NCBI GenBank assembly: GCA_023053545.1
Contig: JAKZAN010000070.1
Span: 62,001 to 126,000, forward strand
From: Lepidurus packardi
Lineage: Eukaryota; Arthropoda; Branchiopoda; Notostraca; Triopsidae
DNA: 64,000 nt
Reading direction: 5' to 3'
Under the pieces are notes generated by a model, which worked only from the letters and a program-made list of their open reading frames with translations, was not told where the DNA came from and searched no databases. This document shows positions 13,601 to 23,500 of this stretch, one piece after another. Both the position numbers and the translations under genes were made by a program. Within the stretch, counting starts at the first letter, position 1. The number at the start of each line of letters is the position of its first letter.

Positions 13601-13768
13601 CCGAGATCGAGAGATGGAGTATCCTGAAAGTTGATTGATTGTTAAGTTTTGCGGAGGTTCCAGTACTATCACGGTATCTATATCTTCTTTCTGAGCTTGT
13701 CGTGTTAATTCTTGAAGTTGGTCATAGCTCTTTCTTATATTTTGGATCAAGATTCTTGTCGGTTTCAT
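10664..13768 (-). CDS. LINE ORF2: APE endonuclease-reverse transcriptase
   Basis: 1034 residues, uninterrupted. The endonuclease occupies about residues 5-215: N10 in the first strand, the E37-P-P motif, GDFNAHH at 129-135, STLDLT at 178-183 and SDH at 207-209, all typical of APE-type nucleases that nick the target. The reverse transcriptase spans about 480-745, with FRPISLLP at 498-505, QWGFR at 533-537, LDISGAFDNV at 568-577, the catalytic FADD at 658-661 and RYLGLYLD at 731-738. A C-terminal CCHC finger lies at C968, C970, H980, C985. The usual QGSPLSPLLF motif reads QGSPRSLLLF here (628-637), an odd change next to the active site that may weaken the enzyme. The start ATG overlaps the ORF1 stop as ATGA, suggesting termination-reinitiation. 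The product would nick satellite DNA and copy the element RNA in place. Confidence 0.93.
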   Translation of the reverse strand: MKPTRILIQNIRKSYDQLQELTRQAQKEDIDTVIVLEPPQNLTINQLSGYSISRSRLEYQGIALLTTQSASYQILEISQLSVVIKIQSLNSSPILVIALYRRSNENLETLLQNLWEKFHKTTSNIIITGDFNAHHWSWEAKKSDLPGIQLYDFTTKHGMELLNTWNRHTFHNKRGHQSTLDLTYASLTFLPHVYLKILDDEDYYNESDHSTVIIDLPNAKAKFNSTMWSYSKVNWDKIRSKTKELLDTRSSWINLENNDAIDLAVGSLTSTIQEIISKHVPKRVLKNSNPWWNSDLNSLRKAAAKALKKFKNTGLQDETNWKVARNLYRAKTRKYREEYWLNKIKEPHNKTLWAFNNNLKNKEKNLLQHVLQEDGNNFPDEITKLNYAAEKLLGGTRDSNPSSKSKIRRINYNFGKDDEITAEDLSSIITELQPMKAAGKDDIQPIIIKELWNILKEPMINIYNASIRLSYYPKDWKMAKVLILPKPHKPSYESMRSFRPISLLPVLGKILEKAMTRKLTKLLDDNKILSGNQWGFRRNRSTTDALIRLSNAGLKAFDKGKVLTALFLDISGAFDNVHHQKLINELRKIKTPKVLLNWITSFLENRTAYTIYRETHSLLYQITNGVPQGSPRSLLLFLIYINGCFTTIKRKRIEIQAFADDLILFTSSKSSNQNTKLLANNISALEKWGIRLNLRFAKEKTELVHFHRKRQAEEATLTWGQTTIVPKTSSRYLGLYLDHRLNWSTHVSHIANQCNSSLLRMIKIAKWCKSISSKQLKTLFQATIVSKFLYGYPAWCNISKAKLKPLQQLYRKGLLTISGALKTTPSAAIEVDVGLPPPDLALKKSLLNHYASKIWNVWPTKPEPAKHISYTSYSERARNLLSSAWPSPPDSLKVARIWISKFLLITWCQDWNKFHYATKDLKASPDKKSIVDSKLPKSILSTIIQLRTNHFPCRSYLKRIKKIDDDTCICRSQMKQDVPHLLFHCTRLNHERAKLLRELSKLKIPFTSENFLCNPKCFPALASFGNNMKELSKI

Positions 13769-15096
13769 GCTTTTTTAGCGGATTGGGCTTCTTTAATGGC
13801 AGCAATTCGGGTTGGGCAGTTCTTATCAAAGGCTGCGTGTTTGCCTCCGCAGTTGACACATTTCAAGAAGGTGTTGTTGCAGTTTTTAGTTTCATGTATT
13901 ATTGTGCCACACTTGGCGCATTTGGAGGTAATGCTTTGACAGTTGAAGGAAGTGTGCCCGTATTTTTGGCATTTAAAGCATTGGAGGATTGAGGGCGGTC
14001 GAGAGCTTTCCACTTGTACTGTACGGTTGAAGGCAAGAAGAGTTCCGCGACTTGTAAGGATGTTTTTTTCCGTTTCTGACGAGCAAGTATAGAGGATGGA
14101 GCCGTGTTTTTTGCCATTGTCCTCGTTGATCCATGAAACTTGATCAGGTTTAAAAGTGATATTGAGACTTGAGTTCTTTTCTGAAAGGTGTTCCCAAATT
14201 TCTTCTCTTGAGACATCTTTCGGGAGCAGATGAATTGCTACTTTTAGCTTAGGTTGGATAGTGACGACCTTGATCATTCCAAGTTGACAGAGAAATTTTC
14301 CGTCCAAAATTTTTGCGGATTCTTCTTTTTCAGCTTTGTTTTTGTATGTGAGGATTAGATCTCCTTGCATCTTTTTTCTCACCAGGATTGGGCGAGGTGC
14401 TTGGCTATCAAAGGCTTTAATATCAGAGTCGATTAAGGATAGGAGCTCTCTTTTGGTGTACTGCTTTTTACGTTTTTCGGCGTCCTGCTGACGGATGAAA
14501 AGAGTCACGGCTTTTTCAGCGTTGATTGAGCTAATGTTAGGAGTTTGTTCTGGGGAAGTTTCAGGCAAGGGGATGGTATTCTCCTTTCCGTTGTTTTGAG
14601 TCTTGGGTTGTTTAGGTCGGTGTCTTCTGGTGACAAGCAGCCATCCATTTTCTTATTGTTTTTTTTCCTCTTGTCGTGGCTCGGTGGCATTGAGTACGTT
14701 TTCAGGTCTAGCTTCAGCTCTTGTTTCGAGTTTGGTTTCAAGTTTGAGAACGATTCCGGTTAGATTTTTAACTTGCTCTGTAAGCAGAACTTGGGTTTCC
14801 ATCATGGCTTGCAATGTGTAGGCTATGATTTCTGTTTGAGACGGTACTACGCTGCTAATCGAGTGGGAGCGTTTTCGAAACGAGAGTTGAGCCCTGGGGG
14901 AGTGTAACCGGGCGCGTTTTAACGAATTTTGACGGCTTGGACATGAATTCGAGGAGGTTTGATCATTTTCAAATTCGTTTCCGTAGATTTTACAAATCGA
15001 AGCATCGGTGTATTCCATTGAGTTGTCTTTTTCAGTAGTTTTTCTTTTTTCCGCTGGGCCAGTTTTCGGAGTCGGCAGTGCTGCTGCACCTTCCAT
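13765..15096 (-). pseudogene. LINE ORF1: Gag-like RNA-binding protein with one in-frame stop
   Basis: A single reading frame of about 443 codons from ATG at 15096 to TGA at 13765, interrupted by one TAA at 14655-14653. The parts before (147 residues) and after (295 residues) are in the same frame, so this is a nonsense change or possible read-through, not a frameshift. The N-terminal part is rich in Ser, Thr, Lys and Arg, with a helical stretch near residues 100-130 that could form a coiled coil. The C-terminal part ends in three zinc knuckles at about 373-386 and 393-406 (both CX2CX4HX4C) and 413-427 (CX2CX3HX6C). Proteins of this type coat the element RNA. The stop lies just downstream of eight A residues followed by C, a sequence able to cause slippage, but slippage would leave the good frame. 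Confidence 0.85.
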
Positions 15097-15481
15097 GGGG
15101 GAAATTCCTGAACCAATATGGGCGGACGTTTAACGTGGCTAACACTTTTAACACAACGTTAAGCAACAAACTTAACAAAAACCAAGTTATTAGTTTAGAT
15201 AACTGAGTATTACTTTATCGTCGTGGTAAGGAACCAGACCCTTTAAGGAACGGTAAGGAAACTGATTGTAGGGTGTGTCACATGGTGTCACTTTTAGGGG
15301 TAATTGTCAATGGAGGCAATAGGTAATAAGTTCAATTTAATCACCAAACGAACAAGGGTTTTAAGCACTTTCATTTAAACTGTAACACAGAACAAAAGTA
15401 ACAGGATTTGAGGTGAAAAATTGACTTTTTAGGAGAGAGATGGGTGACACGTCTTCACTAGTCGTCGACCCGTCGTCCACC
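15097..15481 (-). promoter_or_regulatory. LINE 5' UTR, presumed internal promoter
   Basis: 385 bp between the element's 5' end (minus-strand GGTGGACGACGGG) and the ORF1 ATG. LINEs usually carry their RNA polymerase II promoter here. I see no clear TATA box or Inr, so promoter activity is inferred from position only. This stretch plus about 98 bp of ORF1 is what was duplicated at 19335-19817 and 27978-28460, so possible promoter copies sit in the array facing left. Confidence 0.45.
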
Positions 15482-15489
15482 ATAAACTG
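15482..15489. repeat. Target-site duplication of the LINE (5' side)
   Basis: ATAAACTG directly follows the LINE 5' end GTCGTCCACC and matches 10427-10434. It continues into normal satellite (GGTTTATACCGG), as expected for the far half of the split target. Confidence 0.75.
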
Positions 15490-18400
15490 GTTTATACCGG
15501 TGTAAACAGGTCTAAACTGGTTTTAACTGTTATAAACTGGTTTACACAGGTCTAAACTGGTCTAAACTGGTTTATACTAGTCCAAACTGGTGTAAACTGG
15601 TTTACACAGGTCTAAACTGGTTTAAGCTAGTTTATAAACTGGTTTTCACCGGTGTAAACAGGTCCAAACTGGTTCTAAATGGTATAAACTGGTTAACACA
15701 GGTCTAAACTGGTTAAAACTAGATTATAAACTGGTTTATACCGGTGTAAACAGGTCTAAACTGGTTTTAACTGGTATAAACTAGTTCAAACTGGTTTAAA
15801 TTTTTTTAACAGGTCTAAACTGGTTTAAACTAGTTTATTAACTGTGTTACACTGGTTTAAACTTGTTTAAACTAGTTCAAACTGGTTTAAACTGGTTTAC
15901 ACAGGTCTAAACTGGTTTAAGCTAGTTTATAAACTGGTTTATACCGGTGTAAACAGGTCTAAACTGGTTCTAAATGGTATAAACTGGTTTACACAGGTCT
16001 AAACTGGTTTAAACTGGTTCTAAATGGTATAAACTGGTTTACACAGGTCTAAACTGGTTTAAACTGGTTTATACTAGTTCAAACTGGTTTAAGCCGGTTA
16101 AAACTGGCTTAAGCTGGTTTAAACTGGTCAAAACCAGATTATAAACTGGTTTATACCGGTGTAAACAGGTCTAAACTGGTTTTAACTGGTATAAACTGGT
16201 TTACACAGGTCTAAACTGGTTTAAACTTTTTGATACTAGTTCAAACTGGTTGAAATTTTTTTAACAGGTCTAAACTTGTTCAAACTAGTTTATAAACTGG
16301 TTTAAAACGTTTTTAACTGGCTTAAACTGGTTTAAACCAAGCCTAAACAGGTCTAAACTGGTTTAAACTAGTTTATTAACTGTTTTAAACTGGTTTAAAC
16401 TTGTTTATACTAGTTCAAAATGGTTTAAACTGGTTTACACAGGTCTAAATTGGTTTAAGCGAGTTCATAAACTGGTTTATACCGGTGTAAACAGGTCTAA
16501 ACTGGTTTAAGCTAGTTCATAAACTGGTTTATACCGGTGTAAACAGGTCTAAACTGGTTCTAAATGGTATAAACTGGTTTACACAAGTCTAAACTGGTTT
16601 ATACTGGTTTATACTAGTTCAAACTTGTTTAAATTGTTTTTAACAGGTCTAAGCTTGTTTAAGCTAGTTTATAAACTGGTTTAAACCGTTTTTAACTGGC
16701 TTAAACTGGTTTAAACCAGGCCTAAAAAGGTCTAAACTGGTTTAAACTAGTTTATTAACTGTTTTACACTGGTTTAACCTGGTTTATACTACTTAAAACT
16801 GGTTTAAACTGGTCTACTCATGTCTAAACTGGTTTACTCATGTCTAAACTGGTTTAACGTAGTTTATAAACTGGTTTATACTAGTTCAAACTGGTTTAAA
16901 CCGGTTAAAACTGGCTTAATCTGGTTTAAACTGGTTAAAACTAGATTATAAACTGGTTTATACCGGTGTAAACAGGTCTAAACTGGTTTTAACTGGTATA
17001 AACTAGTTCAAACTGGTTTAAATTTTTTTTAACAGGTCTAAACTTGTTTAAACTAGTTTATTTACTGTGTTACACTGGTTTAAACTTGTTTATACTAGTT
17101 CAAACTGGTTTAAACTGGTTTACACAGGTCTAAACTGGTTTAAGCTAGTTTATAAACTGGTTTATACCGGTGTAAACAGGTCTAAACTGGTTCTAAATGG
17201 TATAAAATGGTTTACACAGGTCTAAACTGGTTTAAACTGGTTTATACTAGTTCAAACTGGTTTAAGCCGGTTAAAACTGGCTTAATCTGGTTTAAACTGG
17301 TCACAACCAGATTATAAACTGGTTTATACCGGTGTAAACAGGTCTAAACTGGTTTTAACTGGTATAAACTGGTTTACAAAGGTTTAAACTGGTTTATACT
17401 AGTTCAAACTGGTTGAAATTTTTTTAACAGGTCTAAACTTGTTTTAACTAGTTTATAAACTGGTTTAAAACGTTTTTAACTGGCTTAAACTGGCTTAAAC
17501 TGGTTTAAACCAGGCCTAAACAGGTCTTAACTGGTTTAAACTAGTTTATTAACTGTTTTACACTGGTTTAAACTTGTTTATACTAGTTCAAACTGGTTAA
17601 AACTGGTTTACACAGGTCTAAACTGGTTTAAGCTAGTACCTTTGTAAACAGGTCTAAACTGGTTCTAAATGGCATAAACTGGTTTATACAGGTCTAAACT
17701 GGTTTAAACTGGTTAATACTAGTTCAAACTGGTTTAAATTTTTTTTAACAGGTCTAAGCTTGTTTAAGCTAGTTGATAAACTGGTTTAAACCGTTTTTAA
17801 CTGGCTTAAACTAGTTTAAACCAGGCCTAAAAAGGTCTAAACTGGTTTAAACTAGTTTATTAACAGTTTTACACTGGTTTAACCTGGTTTATACTAGTTC
17901 AAACTGGTTTAAATTGGTCTACTCATGTCTAAACTGGTTTACTCATGTCTAAACTGGTTTAACGTAGTTTATAAACTGGTTTATACTAGTTCAAACTGGT
18001 TTAAACCGGTTAAAACTGGCTTAATCTGGTTTAAACTGGTTAAAACTAGATTATAAACTGGTTTATACCGGTGTAAACAGGTCTAAACTGGTTTTAACTG
18101 GTATAAACTAGTTTAAACTGGTTTAAATTTTTTTAACAGGTCTAAACTGGTTTAAACTAGTTTATTAACTATGTTACACTGGTTTAAACTTGTTTATACT
18201 AGTTCAAACTGGTTTTAACTGGTTTACACAGGTCTAAACTGATTTAAGCTAGTTTATAAACTGGTTTATACCGGTGTAAACAGGTCTAAACTGGTTCTAA
18301 ATGGTATAAACTGGTTTACACAGGTCTAAACTGGTTTGAACTGGTTTATTCTAGTTCAAACTGGTTTAAGCCGGTTAAAACTGGCTTAATCTGGTTTAAA

Positions 18401-19334
18401 CTGGTCAAAACCAGATTATAAACTGGTTTATACCGGTGTAAACAGGTCTAAACTGGTTTTAACTGGTATAAACTGGTTTACAAAGGTTTAAACTGGTTTA
18501 TACTAGTTCAAACTGGTTTAAATTTTTTTAACAGGTCTAAACTTGTTTTAACAAGTTTATAAACTGGTTTAAAACGTTTTTAACTGGCTTAAACTGGCTT
18601 AAACTGGTTTAAACCAGGCCTAAACAGGTCTTAACTGGTTTAAACTAGTTTATTAACTGTTTTACACTGGTTTAAACTTGTTTATACTAGTTCAAACTGG
18701 TTTAAACTGGTTTACAGGTCTAAACTGGTTTAAGCTAGTTTATAAACTGGTTTATACCTTTGTAAACAGGTCTAAACTGGTTCTAAATGGCATAAACTGG
18801 ATTACACAGGTCTAAACTGGTTTAAACTGGTTTATACTAGTTCAAACTGGTTTAGACTGGTCTACTCATGTCAAAACTGGTTTAAGGTAGTTTATAGACT
18901 GGTTTATACTAGTTCGAACTGGTTTGAACCGGTTAAAACTGGCTTAATCTGGTTTAAACTGGTCAAAACTAGATTATAAACTGGTTTATACCGGTGTAAA
19001 CAGGTCTAAACTGGTTTTAACTGGTACAAACTGGTTTACACAGGTCTAAACTGGTTTAAACTGGTTTATACTAGTTCAAACTGGTTGAAATTTTTTTAAC
19101 AGGTCTAAACTGGTTTAAACTAGTTTATTAACTGTGTTACACTGGTTTAAACTTGTTTATACTAGTTCAAACTGGTTTAAACTGGTTTACACAGGTCTAA
19201 ACTGGTTTAAGCTAGTTTATAAACTGGTTTACACCGGTGTAAACAGGTCCAAACTGGTTCTTAATGGTATAAACTGGTTTACACAGGTCTAAACTGGTGT
19301 AAACTGGTTTATACTAGTTCAAACTGGTTTAAAC
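15482..19334 (+). repeat. 10-bp satellite array, left arm block 2
   Basis: Same 10-bp satellite and orientation as block 1. Its start closely matches the satellite that follows each LINE 5' fragment, at 19818 and 28461. All three share the variants TTTTAACTGTTATAAACTGG, CTAGTCCAAACTGG and GGTTTTCACCGG within the first 200 bp. Near 17632 the shortened variant GCTAGTACCTTTG appears for the first time. The block ends in CTGGTTTAAAC at a deletion junction into LINE sequence. I saw no gene. Confidence 0.95.
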
Positions 19335-19817
19335 GAAGCATCGGTGTATTCCATTGAGTTGTCTTTTTCAGTAGTTTTTCTTTTTTCCGCTGGGCCAGTT
19401 TTCGGAGTCGGCAGTGCTGCTGCACCTTCCATGGGGGAAATTCCTGAACCAATATGGGCGGACGTTTAACGTGGCTAACACTTTTAACACAACGTTAAGC
19501 AACAAACTTAACAAAAACGAAGTTATTAGTTTAGATAACTGAGTATTACTTTATCGTCGTGGTAAGGAACCAGACCCTTTAAGGAACGGTAAGGAAACTG
19601 ATTGTAGGGTGTGTCACATGGTGTCACTTTTAGGGGTAATTGTCAATGGAGGCAATAGGTAATAAGTTCAATTTAATCACCAAACTAACAAGGGTTTTAA
19701 GCACTTTCATTTAAACTGTAACACAGAACAAAAGTAACAGGATTTGAGGTGAAAAATTGACTTTTTAGGAGAGAGATGGGTGACACGTCTTCACTAGTCG
19801 TCGACCCGTCGTCCACC
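19335..19817 (-). mobile_element. LINE 5'-end fragment, amplified copy A
   Basis: 483 bp matching 14999-15481 of the LINE: 5' UTR plus the first 98 bp of ORF1. By eye it differs at very few positions (CGAAG for CCAAG near 19509, and CTAACAAGG for CGAACAAGG near 19687). It lacks the 3' end and A-tail, so it is not a retrotransposition product, which would keep the 3' end. The left edge runs from satellite CTGGTTTAAAC straight into GAAGCATCGG, and the right edge is the same LINE-satellite junction as in the full copy. It therefore moved as part of a larger satellite unit. Confidence 0.95.
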
Positions 19818-20561
19818 ATAAACTGGTTTATACCGGTGTAAACAGGTCTAAACTGGTTTTAACTGTTATAAACTGGTTTACACAGGTCTAAACTGGTCTA
19901 AACTGGTTTATACTAGTCCAAACTGGTTTAAACTGGTTTACACAGGTCTAAACTGGTTTAAGCTAGTTTATAAACTGGTTTTCACCGGTGTAAACAGGTC
20001 CAAACTGGTTCTAAATGGTATAAACTGGTTAACACAGGTCTAAACTGGTTAAAACTAGATTATAAACTGGTTTATACCGGTGTAAACAGGTCTAAACTGG
20101 TTTTAACTGGTATAAACTAGTTCAAACTGGTTTAAATTTTTTTAACAGGTCTAAACTGGTTTAAACTAGTTTATTAACTGTGTTACACTGGTTTAAACTT
20201 GTTTAAACTAGTTCAAACTGGTTTACACAGGTCTAAACTGGTTTAAGCTAGTTTATAAACTGGTTTATACCGGTGTAAACAGGTCTAAACTGGTTCTAAA
20301 TGGTATAAACTGGTTTACACAGGTCTAAACTGGTTTAAACTGGTTCTAAATGGTATAAACTGGTTTACACAGGTCTAAACTGGTTTAAACTGGTTTATAC
20401 TAGTTCAAACTGGTTTAAGCCGGTTAAAACTGGCTTAAGCTGGTTTAAACTGGTCAAAACCAGATTATAAACTGGTTTATACCGGTGTAAACAGGTCTAA
20501 ACTGGTTTTAACTGGTATAAACTGGTTTACACAGGTCTAAACTGGTTTAAACTTTTTGATA

Positions 20562-23500
20562 CTAGTTCAAACTGGTTTTAACTGGTTTACACAGGTCTAA
20601 ACTGATTTAAGCTAGTTTATAAACTGGTTTATACCGGTGTAAACAGGTCTAAACTGGTTCTAAATGGTATAAACTGGTTTACACAGGTCTAAACTGGTTT
20701 GAACTGGTTTATTCTAGTTCAAACTGGTTTAAGCCGGTTAAAACTGGCTTAATCTGGTTTAAACTGGTCAAAACCAGATTATAAACTGGTTTATACCGGT
20801 GTAAACAGGTCTAAACTGGTTTTAACTGGTATAAACTGGTTTACAAAGGTTTAAACTGGTTTATACTAGTTCAAACTGGTTTAAATTTTTTTAACAGGTC
20901 TAAACTTGTTTTAACTAGTTTATAAACTGGTTTAAAACGTTTTTAACTGGCTTAAACTGGCTTAAACTGGTTTAAACCAGGCCTAAACAGGTCTTAACTG
21001 GTTTAAACTAGTTTATTAACTGTTTTACACTGGTTTAAACTTGTTTATACTAGTTCAAACTGGTTTAAACTGGTTTACACAGGTCTAAACTGGTTTAAGC
21101 TAGTACCTTTGTAAACAGGTCTAAACTGGTTCTAAATGGCATAAACTGGTTTATACAGGTCTAAACTGGTTTAAACTGGTTAATACTAGTTCAAACTGGT
21201 TTAAGCCGGTTAAAACTGGCTTAAGCTGGTTTAAACTGGTCAAAACCAGATTATAAACTGGTTTATACCGGTGTAAACAGGTCTAAACTGGTTTTAACTG
21301 GTATAAACTGGTTTACACAGGTCTAAACTGGTTTAAACTTTTTGATACTAGTTCAAACTGGTTGAAATTTTTTTAACAGGTCTAAACTTGTTCAAACTAG
21401 TTTATAAACTGGTTTAAAACGTTTTTAACTGGCTTAAACTGGTTTAAACCAAGCCTAAACAGGTCTAAACTGGTTTAAACTAGTTTATTAACTGTTTTAA
21501 ACTGGTTTAAACTTGTTTATACTAGTTCAAAATGGTTTAAACTGGTTTACACAGGTCTAAATTGGTTTAAGCGAGTTCATAAACTGGTTTATACCGGTGT
21601 AAACAGGTCTAAACTGGTTTAAGCTAGTTCATAAACTGGTTTATACCGGTGTAAACAGGTCTAAACTGGTTCTAAATGGTATAAACTGGTTTACACAAGT
21701 CTAAACTGGTTTATACTGGTTTATACTAGTTCAAACTTGTTTAAATTGTTTTTAACAGGTCTAAGCTTGTTTAAGCTAGTTTATAAACTGGTTTAAACCG
21801 TTTTTAACTGGCTTAAACTGGTTTAAACCAGGCCTAAAAAGGTCTAAACTGGTTTAAACTAGTTTATTAACTGTTTTACACTGGTTTAACCTGGTTTATA
21901 CTACTTAAAACTGGTTTAAACTGGTCTACTCATGTCTAAACTGGTTTACTCATGTCTAAACTGGTTTAACGTAGTTTATAAACTGGTTTATACTAGTTCA
22001 AACTGGTTTAAACCGGTTAAAACTGGCTTAATCTGGTTTAAACTGGTTAAAACTAGATTATAAACTGGTTTATACCGGTGTAAACAGGTCTAAACTGGTT
22101 TTAACTGGTATAAACTAGTTCAAACTGGTTTAAATTTTTTTTAACAGGTCTAAACTTGTTTAAACTAGTTTATTTACTGTGTTACACTGGTTTAAACTTG
22201 TTTATACTAGTTCAAACTGGTTTAAACTGGTTTACACAGGTCTAAACTGGTTTAAGCTAGTTTATAAACTGGTTTATACCGGTGTAAACAGGTCTAAACT
22301 GGTTCTAAATGGTATAAAATGGTTTACACAGGTCTAAACTGGTTTAAACTGGTTTATACTAGTTCAAACTGGTTTAAGCCGGTTAAAACTGGCTTAATCT
22401 GGTTTAAACTGGTCACAACCAGATTATAAACTGGTTTATACCGGTGTAAACAGGTCTAAACTGGTTTTAACTGGTATAAACTGGTTTACAAAGGTTTAAA
22501 CTGGTTTATACTAGTTCAAACTGGTTGAAATTTTTTTAACAGGTCTAAACTTGTTTTAACTAGTTTATAAACTGGTTTAAAACTTTTTTAACTGGCTTAA
22601 ACTGGCTTAAACTGGTTTAAACCAGGCCTAAACAGGTCTTAACTGGTTTAAACTAGTTTATTAACTGTTTTACACTGGTTTAAACTTGTTTATACTAGTT
22701 CAAACTGGTTTAAACTGGTTTACACAGGTCTAAACTGGTTTAAGCTAGTACCTTTGTAAACAGGTCTAAACTGGTTCTAAATGGCATAAACTGGTTTATA
22801 CAGGTCTAAACTGGTTTAAACTGGTTCATACTAGTTCAAACTGGTTTAAATTTTTTTTAACAGGTCTAAGCTTGTTTAAGCTAGTTGATAAACTGGTTTA
22901 AACCGTTTTTAACTGGCTTAAACTAGTTTAAACCAGGCCTAAAAAGGTCTAAACTGGTTTAAACTAGTTTATTAACAGTTTTACACTGGTTTAACCTGGT
23001 TTATACTAGTTCAAACTGGTTTAAATTGGTCTACTCATGTCTAAACTGGTTTACTCATGTCTAAACTGGTTTAACGTAGTTTATAAACTGGTTTATACTA
23101 GTTCAAACTGGTTTAAACCGGTTAAAACTGGCTTAATCTGGTTTAAACTGGTTAAAACTAGATTATAAACTGGTTTATACCGGTGTAAACAGGTCTAAAC
23201 TGGTTTTAACTGGTACAAACTAGTTTAAACTGGTTTAAATTTTTTTAACAGGTCTAAACTGGTTTAAACTAGTTTATTAACTATGTTACACTGGTTTAAA
23301 CTTGTTTATACTAGTTCAAACTGGTTTTAACTGGTTTACACAGGTCTAAACTGATTTAAGCTAGTTTATAAACTGGTTTATACCGGTGTAAACAGGTCTA
23401 AACTGGTTCTAAATGGTATAAACTGGTTTACACAGGTCTAAACTGGTTTGAACTGGTTTATTCTAGTTCAAACTGGTTTAAGCCGGTTAAAACTGGCTTA

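Larger units (their letters stand above)
10435..15481 (-). mobile_element. Near-complete non-LTR retrotransposon (LINE), I/R1/Tad-like group
   Basis: A 5.05-kb element runs right to left. It has a 5' UTR (15481-15097), ORF1 with three CCHC zinc knuckles, ORF2 with APE-type endonuclease and reverse transcriptase, a 3' UTR of about 230 bp and an A-tail (poly-T from 10435). Flanking 8-bp repeats ATAAACTG and a reconstructable empty satellite site show a genuine target-primed insertion. The retained 5' UTR suggests full length. ORF2 is open from end to end; ORF1 has one in-frame stop. There is no RNase H domain that I can recognise. The two-ORF plan with Gag-type knuckles fits the I/R1/Jockey/Tad superclade; the exact clade is not settled. 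A diverged relative lies at 56607-58680, and two fragments of this element's 5' end lie at 19335 and 27978. Confidence 0.93.

Noticed and set aside
12618-13992. Several + strand frames opposite the LINE (12618-13082, 13117-13311, 13639-13992)
   Set aside because: They are antisense shadows of ORF1 and ORF2, with no known motif.
19335-19817. Independent solo insertion or SINE derived from the LINE
   Set aside because: There is no A-tail or target duplication, and both borders are identical to those at 27978-28460. This is co-amplification with the satellite.
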